Shown in pieces: positions 7,706 through 15,025 of a stretch of DNA of 19,747 nucleotides. A program made the position numbers and the translations under genes. Every line of letters begins with the position of its first letter. Position 1 is the first letter of the stretch. Below the pieces are notes generated by a model, which saw only the letters and a list, made by a program, of their open reading frames with translations, had not been told where the DNA came from and ran no database searches. Source of the DNA: Chloroflexota bacterium (GTDB taxonomy: Bacteria; Chloroflexota; Anaerolineae; Anaerolineales; UBA11657); contig QWRL01000007.1 in NCBI GenBank assembly GCA_003670425.1, positions 13,422 through 33,168 of the forward strand. The letters run 5' to 3'.

Positions 7706-10246
7706 GTGCTGACCCGCACTCTGCTGCTCACTGGCGTGCGCGACATGCAGCGCCGGCCCGCGCAACTGGTGCCGATGCTGCTCGGTGTGGCGCTTGGCGT
7801 GGACGTTGTGGTGGCCCTCGACCTTGCCAACACCAGCGCCAGCCGCGGCTTTGCGCTCAGCGCCGAAACAATTGTGGGGCGCGCCACGCATCAAATTCGC
7901 GGCAACTCCGGCGTGGTGCCGGAAGGCATTTATCGCCAGCTGCGCACAGAGCTTGGCCTGCGCGCAGCCGCACCGGTAATTTCCGGCACGGTGCTGGCGC
8001 CAGACTTGGACGGGCAGCCGCTGCGCATCATGGGCATTGACCCATCCGCCGAGGCGCCCTTCCGCAACTTCCTCGGCACAGGCGGCGCGCTGCCGGTGGA
8101 CTTCACCGGCTTTTACACGCAGCCCAACAGCGTTGTGGTGCCCATTGGGCTGGCGCAGCGCTACGGCCTGACACCCGGCGGCCAGTTGCGGCTGCTGGCC
8201 AATGACCGCGAAGTGCGCGTCAATGTTTGGGCGGTGCTTGACCCCGGCACGGACGGCTTGCGCCGCGCACTGGATGGCATGCTGCTGATGGATGTGTCCA
8301 CGGCACAAGAGCTGCTGGGCATGCAAGGCAGCCTGTCCTATGTGGATTTGATTGCGGCGCAGCCCGAGCTGCTGCTGCTGCAAAAGTGGCTGCCCGCCAC
8401 CGTGCGCCTGGCGCCGGCCACAGAGCAAACCAAAACCATCGGCAACCTGGCCGACGCCTTCCAACTAAACCTGTCTGCGCTCAGCCTGCTGGCTTTGGTG
8501 GTGGGCATGTTTCTCATTTACAACACGGTGATGTTTTCGGTGGTGCAGCGCCGGGCGGTGCTTGGCACGCTGCGCGCCCTGGGCGCCACCGGCCAGCAGC
8601 TGTTTGCGCTTGTGATGCTGGAAGCAGCTGTCATTTCCGCCGTGGGCGCAGCCGCCGGTGTGGGCTTGGGCTGGGTGCTGGGGCAGAGTGCGGTGCGCCT
8701 TGTAACGCAAACCATCAACGACTTGTACTACGTGAGCACCGTGCGCGATGCGCCGCTGGCCGCCTTCACTGTTGCCAAAGGCGTGCTGCTGGGCATTGGC
8801 GCAAGCTTGTTTGCCGCTGCGCTGCCGGCTTATGAGGCGGCGCGCGTTGCGCCCGTCACCGCCATGCGCCGCAGCTCGCTGGAAGACCGCGTGCGCGGGC
8901 AAATTCCGCTGCTAAGCCTGATCGGCGCACTGCTAATTGGCTGCGGTGCGGGCGTGCTGTTTGGCGTTCCCACTTCGCTGGTAGCCGGCTTTGCGGGCAT
9001 GTTTATGATTGTGCTGGGTGCGGCGCTGCTGGTGCCGGGCACCACACTGCTGCTGATGCATGTGGCGGGCTTTGCGCTCGGGCGCATTGTGGGCACGCTG
9101 GGGCGCATGGCCGCCCGCTCGGTAAGCAAGTCGCTCAGCCGCACGGCTGTGGCAATTGCCGCACTGATGGTGGCCGTAAGCGTCACACTGGCTGTGAGCA
9201 TCATGACGCGCAGCTTCCGTGACACCGTCATCAACTGGCTGGAGCTCACCCTCAGCGCAGATCTCTTCATTACCGCGCCGGTCATCGGCACCACCGGGCC
9301 GGCATCCACGCTGTCTGCAGCGGTGCTGCCCAGCGTGCGCGCGGTGCCCGGCGTGCAAAGCGTGGAGACCATCCGCGCCACAACCGCTTTCAGCCAGTTT
9401 GGCGAGGTGCGCCTGGCAGTGTTTGATGCGCGCATGCAGCGCGACCGGCGTGTGTACCGCTTTGAAGCCGGCACGCCGGAGCAGATTTGGGATGCGGTGC
9501 AGGCCGGCAGCGTGCTGGTGAGCGAGCCGTTTGCCTACCGCCACGCGCTGCCGCGCACTGGCGCCAGCGTAACACTGCACACCGATCACGGCGAGCAAAC
9601 TTTTCCGGTGGCAGCCGTGGTGTATGACTACGCCTCCGACCAAGGCGTGGTGTTCATGGCGCGCGCCGTGTATGACCAGTATTGGGATGACCGCGGCGTG
9701 ACTTCGCTGGCGGTGTCCGTTGCGCCCGGCTACACGCCGGATGGCGTGGCTGCCAGCCTGCGCACTGCACTGGCGGGCAGTGCGCTCAGTGTTGTATCCA
9801 ACCGCGCGCTGCGCGAGCAGGCGCTGCTGGTGTTTGACCGCACCTTTGCCATTACGGATGCGCTGCGCGTGCTGGCGGTGCTGGTGGCATTCATTGGCGT
9901 GTTGAGCGCATTGATGGCGCTGCAGCTGGAGCGCACGCGTGAGCTGGCCACCATGCAGGCCGTGGGCCTCGGGCGTGCGCAGCTCAACGGCCTGGCACTG
10001 ATGGAGACGGGCCTGATGGGCGCGGCTGCCGGCCTGTTCTCGCTGCCCACCGGCTATGTGCTTTCCTACGTGCTCATTTATGTCATCAACCTGCGCTCGT
10101 TTGGCTGGACCATTCAAATGCAAGTGCCGGCGCTGCCGTTTGCGCAGGCGCTGCTGCTCAGCATTCTGGCTGCGCTGCTGGCAGCCGTGTACCCGCTCTG
10201 GCGCCAGCACCACATGCCGGTGGCAGCCGGCTTGCGCCAGGAGTAG
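7706..10246 (+). CDS. ABC transporter permease with two FtsX-like modules
   Basis: An 846-residue inner-membrane permease, about twice the size of a single FtsX/LolC subunit, so one chain may form the whole transmembrane part. A first membrane helix lies near residues 18-42, followed by a large extracytoplasmic domain. The first FtsX module (about 255-390) contains helices around LALVVGMFLIYNTVMF and a cytoplasmic coupling segment RRAVLGTLRALGAT. Further helices lie near 400-465 and 478-503. A second soluble domain and a second FtsX module (about 717-841, coupling segment ERTRELATMQAVGLG) complete it. The start is GTG 7706, one base after the ATPase stop, with GGTTAAG just before it. Upstream in-frame sequence lies within the ATPase gene. 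The substrate cannot be told from sequence. Confidence 0.92.
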   Translation: MLTRTLLLTGVRDMQRRPAQLVPMLLGVALGVDVVVALDLANTSASRGFALSAETIVGRATHQIRGNSGVVPEGIYRQLRTELGLRAAAPVISGTVLAPDLDGQPLRIMGIDPSAEAPFRNFLGTGGALPVDFTGFYTQPNSVVVPIGLAQRYGLTPGGQLRLLANDREVRVNVWAVLDPGTDGLRRALDGMLLMDVSTAQELLGMQGSLSYVDLIAAQPELLLLQKWLPATVRLAPATEQTKTIGNLADAFQLNLSALSLLALVVGMFLIYNTVMFSVVQRRAVLGTLRALGATGQQLFALVMLEAAVISAVGAAAGVGLGWVLGQSAVRLVTQTINDLYYVSTVRDAPLAAFTVAKGVLLGIGASLFAAALPAYEAARVAPVTAMRRSSLEDRVRGQIPLLSLIGALLIGCGAGVLFGVPTSLVAGFAGMFMIVLGAALLVPGTTLLLMHVAGFALGRIVGTLGRMAARSVSKSLSRTAVAIAALMVAVSVTLAVSIMTRSFRDTVINWLELTLSADLFITAPVIGTTGPASTLSAAVLPSVRAVPGVQSVETIRATTAFSQFGEVRLAVFDARMQRDRRVYRFEAGTPEQIWDAVQAGSVLVSEPFAYRHALPRTGASVTLHTDHGEQTFPVAAVVYDYASDQGVVFMARAVYDQYWDDRGVTSLAVSVAPGYTPDGVAASLRTALAGSALSVVSNRALREQALLVFDRTFAITDALRVLAVLVAFIGVLSALMALQLERTRELATMQAVGLGRAQLNGLALMETGLMGAAAGLFSLPTGYVLSYVLIYVINLRSFGWTIQMQVPALPFAQALLLSILAALLAAVYPLWRQHHMPVAAGLRQE

Positions 10247-10264
10247 GCAGCCGCCAACCCGCCA

Positions 10265-11416
10265 ATGCGCGCCACAATTTCAATCGGGTTTGCCGTGCTG
10301 CTGGCTGCGGGCGCTGCGTGGCTGTGGGCCGCGCCGCCGCCAGCCGCCGCCGTACCGCAGCTGCAGCTAGCCAGCGCACCGGTTACGGGCTTTGCCAAGG
10401 CCTACGCGCCGCGCAGCTTTCAGCTGCCGCTGGACAACGGACCGCATGCGGACTTTCAAACCGAGTGGTGGTATTACACCGGTAATCTGCAAGACGCAGC
10501 CGGCCGGCACTTTGGCTACCAGCTTACATTTTTCCGGCGCGGGCTGACACCCGGCGCAGCCCCGCCGCGCACATCCGGCTTTGCCACCAACCAAATTTAT
10601 TTTGCGCACTTTGCCATAACGGATGTCGCCGGCGACAAGCATCATTTTGCAGAGCGCTTTAGCCGCGGCGCTGCGGACCTGGCCGGCGCCAGTGGTGCGC
10701 CCTACCAGGTGTGGCTGGAAGACTGGCGCGCAGACAGCCTGAATGCAGACGGCACACGCCTGCAGCTGCACGCCAAGGAAGGCGACTTTGCGCTGGACTT
10801 GACGCTTGAAACGCGCAAGCCGATTGTGGCGCATGGCAACAGCGGCCTCAGCCCCAAGAGCGCGGAAGCCGGCAACGCATCTTACTACCTTAGCTATACG
10901 CGCATGGACACAGCCGGCACTATCACCCTCAACGGCGCAGCCAGCGCCGTGGCTGGCACCAGCTGGTTTGACCACGAGTGGAGCACCAGCGCCCTCGGAC
11001 CCAAAGCCGTGGGCTGGGATTGGTTCAGCCTGCAGTTGGATGACGAGCGCGAGATCATGTTCTTTCAGATGCGGCGCGCAGACGGCACGCTTGAGCCAGT
11101 GTCCGGCGGCACCCTGGTGGCGGCCGATGGCAGCACACGCCGGCTGGCAGCCGCCGATGTGCAGCTGAGTGTGGCGGATACCTGGCGCAGCGCAGCAACC
11201 GGCGCCACCTATCCCGCCGCGTGGCGCGTTGTCATTCCGTCGGCACAGCTGGACTTGCGCGTGCAGCCCTGGCTGGCGCAGCAAGAGATGCTGGTGAGCT
11301 TTGCGTATTGGGAGGGCGCCGTGCAAGTCAGCGGCACAAGCGCGGGGCAAGCCATCACCGGCAATGGCTATGTGGAACTGACCGGCTACGCCGGCAGCCT
11401 GCAGGGCCAGTTTTAA
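10265..11416 (+). CDS. secreted CrtC/AttH-type lipocalin-like protein
   Basis: A 383-residue protein with an N-terminal hydrophobic signal segment (about residues 5-29, ending in an Ala-rich stretch), so probably exported by Sec. The conserved family motifs EWWYYTGNL (67-75), WFDHEWS (234-240) and GNGYVELTGY near the C-terminus identify the CrtC/AttH (hydroxyneurosporene synthase-like) family with a tandem lipocalin fold. Members are often annotated as carotenoid 1,2-hydratase. There is no carotenoid gene here, and its position 18 nt after an FtsX-type permease is the common AttH arrangement, so a periplasmic or extracellular lipid-binding or processing partner of the exporter is more likely. 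The enzymatic role is unproven. Confidence 0.88.
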   Translation: MRATISIGFAVLLAAGAAWLWAAPPPAAAVPQLQLASAPVTGFAKAYAPRSFQLPLDNGPHADFQTEWWYYTGNLQDAAGRHFGYQLTFFRRGLTPGAAPPRTSGFATNQIYFAHFAITDVAGDKHHFAERFSRGAADLAGASGAPYQVWLEDWRADSLNADGTRLQLHAKEGDFALDLTLETRKPIVAHGNSGLSPKSAEAGNASYYLSYTRMDTAGTITLNGAASAVAGTSWFDHEWSTSALGPKAVGWDWFSLQLDDEREIMFFQMRRADGTLEPVSGGTLVAADGSTRRLAAADVQLSVADTWRSAATGATYPAAWRVVIPSAQLDLRVQPWLAQQEMLVSFAYWEGAVQVSGTSAGQAITGNGYVELTGYAGSLQGQF

Positions 11417-11420
11417 TCCA

Positions 11421-11441
11421 GCGCGCTGCTGCGCAGCGCGC
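11421..11441 (+). other. GC-rich hairpin after the AttH-like gene
   Basis: GCGCGCTG (11421-11428) is perfectly complementary to CAGCGCGC (11434-11441) across a five-base loop. It begins five bases after the stop of the AttH-like gene. It lacks a T tract, so it is at best a weak terminator or mRNA 3'-end stabiliser. Confidence 0.4.
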
Positions 11442-11451
11442 GGCCTTGCCC

Positions 11452-11457
11452 TACAAT
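11452..11457 (+). promoter_or_regulatory. candidate -10 box of hisE
   Basis: TACAAT lies 45 nt before the hisE ATG, in the only gap between the AttH-like gene and hisE, and matches the sigma-70 -10 consensus in five of six positions. No good -35 is visible at 16-18 bases upstream. If used, hisE and the HAD gene would be transcribed separately from the main his block. Confidence 0.3.
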
Positions 11458-11502
11458 TAGCGCGGCTGCCCGCACCCCGGCAGCTGCCAGCCCGGAGGCC
11501 CC

Positions 11503-11787
11503 ATGAGCACTGTTCTCGCAGATTTGTTTGCCACCATCGTGTCACGGCGCACGCAGCCAACGCCCGGCTCGTACACCGCCGGCTTGTTTGCCGCCGGCGA
11601 AGATGAGATTGTGAAGAAGGTGGGCGAGGAGGCGATTGAGGTAGTGCTGGCCGCCAAGGCGCAGGGCAACGAACGCCTTGTGTCCGAGCTGGCTGACTTG
11701 CTGTATCACGCGTTTGTGCTGCTGGCTGCGCGCGGCCTTACGCTTGCCCAGGTGGAAGCCGAGCTGCAGCGCCGCGCTGCGCACTAG
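11503..11787 (+). CDS. hisE: phosphoribosyl-ATP pyrophosphatase
   Basis: HisE removes pyrophosphate from phosphoribosyl-ATP, the second step of histidine synthesis. The 94-residue all-alpha protein has the MazG-like metal-binding helices GEDEIVKKVGEEAIEVV (32-48) and SELADLLYHAFVLL (61-74), which are diagnostic of HisE. ATG 11503 has a strong GGAGG at 11494-11498. It complements the HisE-less hisI at 6571, but lies 4.6 kb away behind an ABC exporter cassette. It is followed after 24 nt by the HAD-type gene, with which it probably forms a transcript. Confidence 0.95.
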   Translation: MSTVLADLFATIVSRRTQPTPGSYTAGLFAAGEDEIVKKVGEEAIEVVLAAKAQGNERLVSELADLLYHAFVLLAARGLTLAQVEAELQRRAAH

Positions 11788-11811
11788 CGCGCAGCCGCAA
11801 CCGATCTGCCA

Positions 11812-13002
11812 ATGGACGTTTATCTTTTTGATGTGGATGCAGTGCTGCTGCATCCCGGCGGCTATCGCGCTGCATTGCATGCCACACTGCGCCACTTTGC
11901 GCAGCAGCTGGGGCTGTCCACTCCATTGCTGACGGCCGGGGAAGTGGAGGTCTTCGAGGCGCACAGCATCATCAGCGAGTGGGACATCTCCGCAATCTGC
12001 ATGGCTGCGGTTGTACTGGAGGGGCTGCTGGCTGCACCGGCACTGGCAGTGCCCGCCACATTGGCAGCCGCGCTTGCCGCGCTGCGCAGCCACGGCGCAC
12101 TGCAGCCAACCATCAACCATGCGCTGCTGGCGCGCCGCACGGCAGCCGCCCTGCGCCCCGGCGAGTATGCCGCACAGGCCGCCGCCCGCATTCTCGCCGG
12201 CGACTTGCGCGTGGCAGCTGATGCGCGCAGCGCTGCCCTATGCGCGCTGCTGGACCACATCCTGCTGCACACCCGCGACCCGCAGCAATCGCTGACCTTT
12301 AGAATTTTTCAGAATTACACACTGGGCTCCAGCGCATACAGTGCGTGCTACGGCTTGCCGGCAGCATTCACAGCACCCGGCACGCTTGCCGTGGAAGACC
12401 GGCCGGCGTTGGATGCCAAATGGGCGGATGAAATACTTGCTGCCGTGCAGACGGACGCACTGCACGCCGTGATCTACACTGCACGCCCATCTCTGCCGCC
12501 AAGCGCAACCGCTGCCGGCGCCGGCCACTATTCTGCAGAGGCGGAGCTGGGCGCGCGCATGGTGGGGCTGCAGGCACTGCCCGTGGTGGGCGTTGGCTCC
12601 ATGCAGTGGCTGGCTGCCACAATCGGCGGCGATGCTGCGGAGTTTTCCAAGCCGGCACCGCTGCATGCGCTGGCTGCCATTGCGTGCGCATTGTTTGCCC
12701 CGGCAGCGGATGCACTGCGCGCAGCGCACGAGCTGCTGCACACGCGCCGCCTGCCGCCATTGATGCAGGCACTGCGCGGGCAGGCGCTGCGCGTGGTGGT
12801 GTTTGAAGACTCAGCGCGCAGCATCCAAGGCACGCAAGCGGCGGGAGCCATACTGCAAGCCGCCGGCGTGCCCGCCAGCGTGCTGGGCTGCGGCATTGCG
12901 CAGAGTGCCGCCAAACGGCAGCAGCTTGCTGCCGTCGGCGCGCAGCTCTATCCGGATGTGAATGCAGCGCTGGCCGCCGTGCACCGCGCGCCGCGCGCCT
13001 GA
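11812..13002 (+). CDS. HAD-superfamily hydrolase-like protein, possible histidinol-phosphatase
   Basis: A 396-residue protein with all four HAD motifs. Motif I is FDVDAVL (nucleophile D7, acid D9), motif II is VIYTARP (T223), motif III is FSKP (K280) and motif IV is VVVFEDSARS (E332, D333). The roughly 210 residues between motifs I and II are an unusually large cap-like insertion of mostly helical, Ala-rich sequence. The residue after the DxD of motif I is Ala rather than the common Gly or Thr. HAD proteins are mostly phosphatases, and the substrate here is unknown. It lies 24 nt after hisE in a locus that has every His enzyme except histidinol-phosphate phosphatase, which makes that role worth testing. 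It ends 7 nt from the stop of a convergent peptidase gene. Confidence 0.75.
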   Translation: MDVYLFDVDAVLLHPGGYRAALHATLRHFAQQLGLSTPLLTAGEVEVFEAHSIISEWDISAICMAAVVLEGLLAAPALAVPATLAAALAALRSHGALQPTINHALLARRTAAALRPGEYAAQAAARILAGDLRVAADARSAALCALLDHILLHTRDPQQSLTFRIFQNYTLGSSAYSACYGLPAAFTAPGTLAVEDRPALDAKWADEILAAVQTDALHAVIYTARPSLPPSATAAGAGHYSAEAELGARMVGLQALPVVGVGSMQWLAATIGGDAAEFSKPAPLHALAAIACALFAPAADALRAAHELLHTRRLPPLMQALRGQALRVVVFEDSARSIQGTQAAGAILQAAGVPASVLGCGIAQSAAKRQQLAAVGAQLYPDVNAALAAVHRAPRA

Positions 13003-13009
13003 GCAGCGC

Positions 13010-14194
13010 CTACCGGCCCAGATCCAGCTGGCGCACCACGCCCACAACGGCGTTGGCCGTCAGGTCCAAAGCGCCAGTGTCAATCACCTGTGGCGTATCG
13101 TACTGCGTGTGATACGCAAGCTCGGCTTCGGCGCTGCCGCTGGTCTGCAGGCCGCTGGCGGCAATGCCGCGCTGCAAAAACGGAAGGTAGTCCGCGCTGC
13201 GCAGCGTATACCAAATTCCATTTGCGGCGGAGTGCGCTATGCGGATGGCCTTGTTCAGGCGCACACTGGTGGCGTACTGCCACAACACGCCGTCACGCGT
13301 GATGAAGCGCAGCGCACTGCCCGCGCCCACCATGTCCAGGTTGAGCATCAGCACCTGCGGTGCGCCGCGCGGCAGCTGCGCTGCGCGCGCAGCCGCCCCG
13401 TGCATGCCGGTTTCCTCCGCGCCGGTAAGGCAAAACTCAAGCTGCGTGCCGCGCGGCGGATGCTTGGCAAAGTGCTCGGCCACCGCCAGCAGCACACCCA
13501 CGCCAGAGGCATTGTCATTGGCGCCCGGCGAATGCGTGGCTTGCTGCGGCCGCAACGAATACAGCTCCATGCCCAGCCGCCAGCCCGCCAGCAGTGTGCC
13601 CGCCAATATTGTTGCGGCAAGCACCACTTTGGGCAGTGGGATCACCAGCCGATCTGCAACCGCCAGCAGCGCCAAAAAAATTGCGTAGCGCTGCGTGTAA
13701 AACGTTGTCTGCGCCGCGTAGCCGCGCCACACGCCGGACTGAAACACGCCGTTGCGCGCGCTGTCCAGATGCGCACATACAATTAGCAGCGGGCTGCCGT
13801 CCGGCGCTGCCTGCGCCGGATGCGCGCACAAGTTTGCACTGGCGGCCGTGCAGCGCTGCCAGCGCGTGCGCAGCCGCTCTATGTCCGGCAGCACTGCCAC
13901 CAGCAGCGGCATGAGCAGCGCCAGCCACGGCAGCGCCTGCCACAACGCCGATGCCAGCAGCAGCGCGGCACTGACCACCGGCTCCAGCAGGTTCACCCGC
14001 ACGGGCGGCGCAAACAGCACCGCCTGCCGCTCCACGCGATAGCCCCAATTTTCCAGCTGCGCGGCGGCATACATCCGCGCTTGCTCCTCTGCTGCGCTGC
14101 CCGCCGGGCGCGGCCCAATCTGTTCGCAAAGGTGGCGGATGTGGCGCATGGCTGCGACCGACAATGCCGGCTCCTTTTTTGAAAATGCGAGCAT
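13010..14194 (-). CDS. membrane-anchored M28-family zinc peptidase
   Basis: A 394-residue metallopeptidase with the full M28 di-zinc set: AHLDS (H142, D144), GANDNASGVG (D227), TGAEETG (catalytic E260, ligand E261), LNLDMVG (D287) and YHTQYDTP (H362). Hydrophobic stretches at about 71-103 and 170-211 predict membrane helices. The second stretch interrupts the catalytic domain between the first and second zinc-ligand motifs, which is unusual. Family members are aminopeptidases or carboxypeptidase-like enzymes; the substrate here is not evident. I chose ATG 14194 because it lies one base after the stop of the upstream methyltransferase-like gene. The frame stays open further upstream only within that gene. 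No Shine-Dalgarno is visible, so expression probably depends on coupling. Confidence 0.88.
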   Translation of the reverse strand: MLAFSKKEPALSVAAMRHIRHLCEQIGPRPAGSAAEEQARMYAAAQLENWGYRVERQAVLFAPPVRVNLLEPVVSAALLLASALWQALPWLALLMPLLVAVLPDIERLRTRWQRCTAASANLCAHPAQAAPDGSPLLIVCAHLDSARNGVFQSGVWRGYAAQTTFYTQRYAIFLALLAVADRLVIPLPKVVLAATILAGTLLAGWRLGMELYSLRPQQATHSPGANDNASGVGVLLAVAEHFAKHPPRGTQLEFCLTGAEETGMHGAAARAAQLPRGAPQVLMLNLDMVGAGSALRFITRDGVLWQYATSVRLNKAIRIAHSAANGIWYTLRSADYLPFLQRGIAASGLQTSGSAEAELAYHTQYDTPQVIDTGALDLTANAVVGVVRQLDLGR

Positions 14195-14195
14195 G

Positions 14196-15005
14196 CTAGC
14201 CGGCCGGCTTGGCGCAGACGGTAACAAAACGCGCCACAGCATATGTAAACAATGGCGACTGGTGCTGAAAGGCTGCCAGCGGGCGGGCGGGCAGCTGCGC
14301 CAGCAGCTGCTGCTGCTGTGCGTGCTCGGCTGCGCCCTGGTTGGCAATGATCAACAGCCCGCCGGGCCGCAGGCTTGCCCATACGCTGCGCAGCAGCGCA
14401 TCCGGCAAAAACGCCGGGCGCGGCAATCCCCAACGCAGATGGTCGCCGCAAAACAAAAACGGAAACAGCAGCGTTATCAAATCGTACTCGTGCGGCTGTG
14501 CGCCAAATGCATGCGGCACATATTCCAAATCCGCCAGCGCCCGCATGTTTGCCAGCGCATGGTCATAGCGCGAGTAGAAGTCTGCATACACGCGATATGC
14601 GTCGGCTTCAAAGCCACGCAGCTGTACGGCGCGCCCGTCCGGCGCGTGCCAGTAGCGCAGCAGCGCGTGCAGCGCTGGCACATAGTTCCACGCGGCACAG
14701 CCCACATCCGCTGCGCGCACTAACGCCGGCAGCGGCGCGGCGGCGCAATCTAGCGCGCGCTCCAGCAGCTCAAGGTAAAAAAGATTTTCACGGTAGTTGT
14801 CTGCACGGCTGTCCGCATGCAGCTGCTGCAGCGCATACGCATGCAGCAGGCGCGCGGCCGTGCCCTCAGCCTGCACGCGGTCCGCCAGCAGCAGGCCGGC
14901 AAAGAGCGCCTGCTTGGACTCATTCGGCACGCGCAAGCCGTTGCGCCGCCAGCGAACCCACTCGCGCAACGGATAGTCAATGGAATTGCGCAGCGCATCC
15001 AGCAT
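14196..15005 (-). CDS. putative class I SAM-dependent methyltransferase
   Basis: A 269-residue protein with a glycine-poor SAM-binding motif I, RAADVGCAAWNY (97-108), an acidic residue in LRGFEAD (E133) at the expected end of strand beta-2, and SLRPGGLLIIANQG in the position of the motif III/post-motif segment. This pattern fits a class I methyltransferase of unknown substrate; I do not recognise the family more closely. The first 90 residues look helical and have no identified homology. It is the first gene of a minus-strand pair, with the M28 peptidase gene starting one base after its stop. The ATG at 15005 lies nine bases from a TATAAT read on the minus strand (15014-15019), so a leaderless or nearly leaderless transcript is likely. 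Confidence 0.6.
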   Translation of the reverse strand: MLDALRNSIDYPLREWVRWRRNGLRVPNESKQALFAGLLLADRVQAEGTAARLLHAYALQQLHADSRADNYRENLFYLELLERALDCAAAPLPALVRAADVGCAAWNYVPALHALLRYWHAPDGRAVQLRGFEADAYRVYADFYSRYDHALANMRALADLEYVPHAFGAQPHEYDLITLLFPFLFCGDHLRWGLPRPAFLPDALLRSVWASLRPGGLLIIANQGAAEHAQQQQLLAQLPARPLAAFQHQSPLFTYAVARFVTVCAKPAG

Positions 15006-15013
15006 CTGCAGCG

Positions 15014-15021
15014 ATTATAAT
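15014..15021. promoter_or_regulatory. palindromic -10-like element between divergent genes
   Basis: ATTATAAT is a perfect palindrome that provides TATAAT on both strands (15016-15021 plus, 15014-15019 minus). It lies in the 20 bp between the methyltransferase ATG (15005, minus) and the glycosylase ATG (15026, plus). No convincing -35 is visible on either side. The spacing suits a leaderless minus-strand transcript better than the plus-strand ATG. Confidence 0.5.
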
Positions 15022-15025
15022 GGGC

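Noticed and set aside
11421..11441. Hairpin after the AttH-like gene as a rho-independent terminator
   Set aside because: There is no T tract after the stem, so I list it only as a hairpin.
1285..13010. An identical 17-base stretch CGCGCCTGAGCAGCGCC at the ends of hisG (about 1285-1301) and the HAD gene (about 12994-13010)
   Set aside because: It consists of common local words (GCGCGCC, CAGCGCC) around a TGA stop in a strongly biased genome. No longer homology flanks either copy.
14375..15019. Open frame extending about 640 bases upstream of the glycosylase start on the plus strand
   Set aside because: It lies antisense to the putative methyltransferase gene and its translation is low-complexity Ala/Arg/His-rich sequence with no family match.
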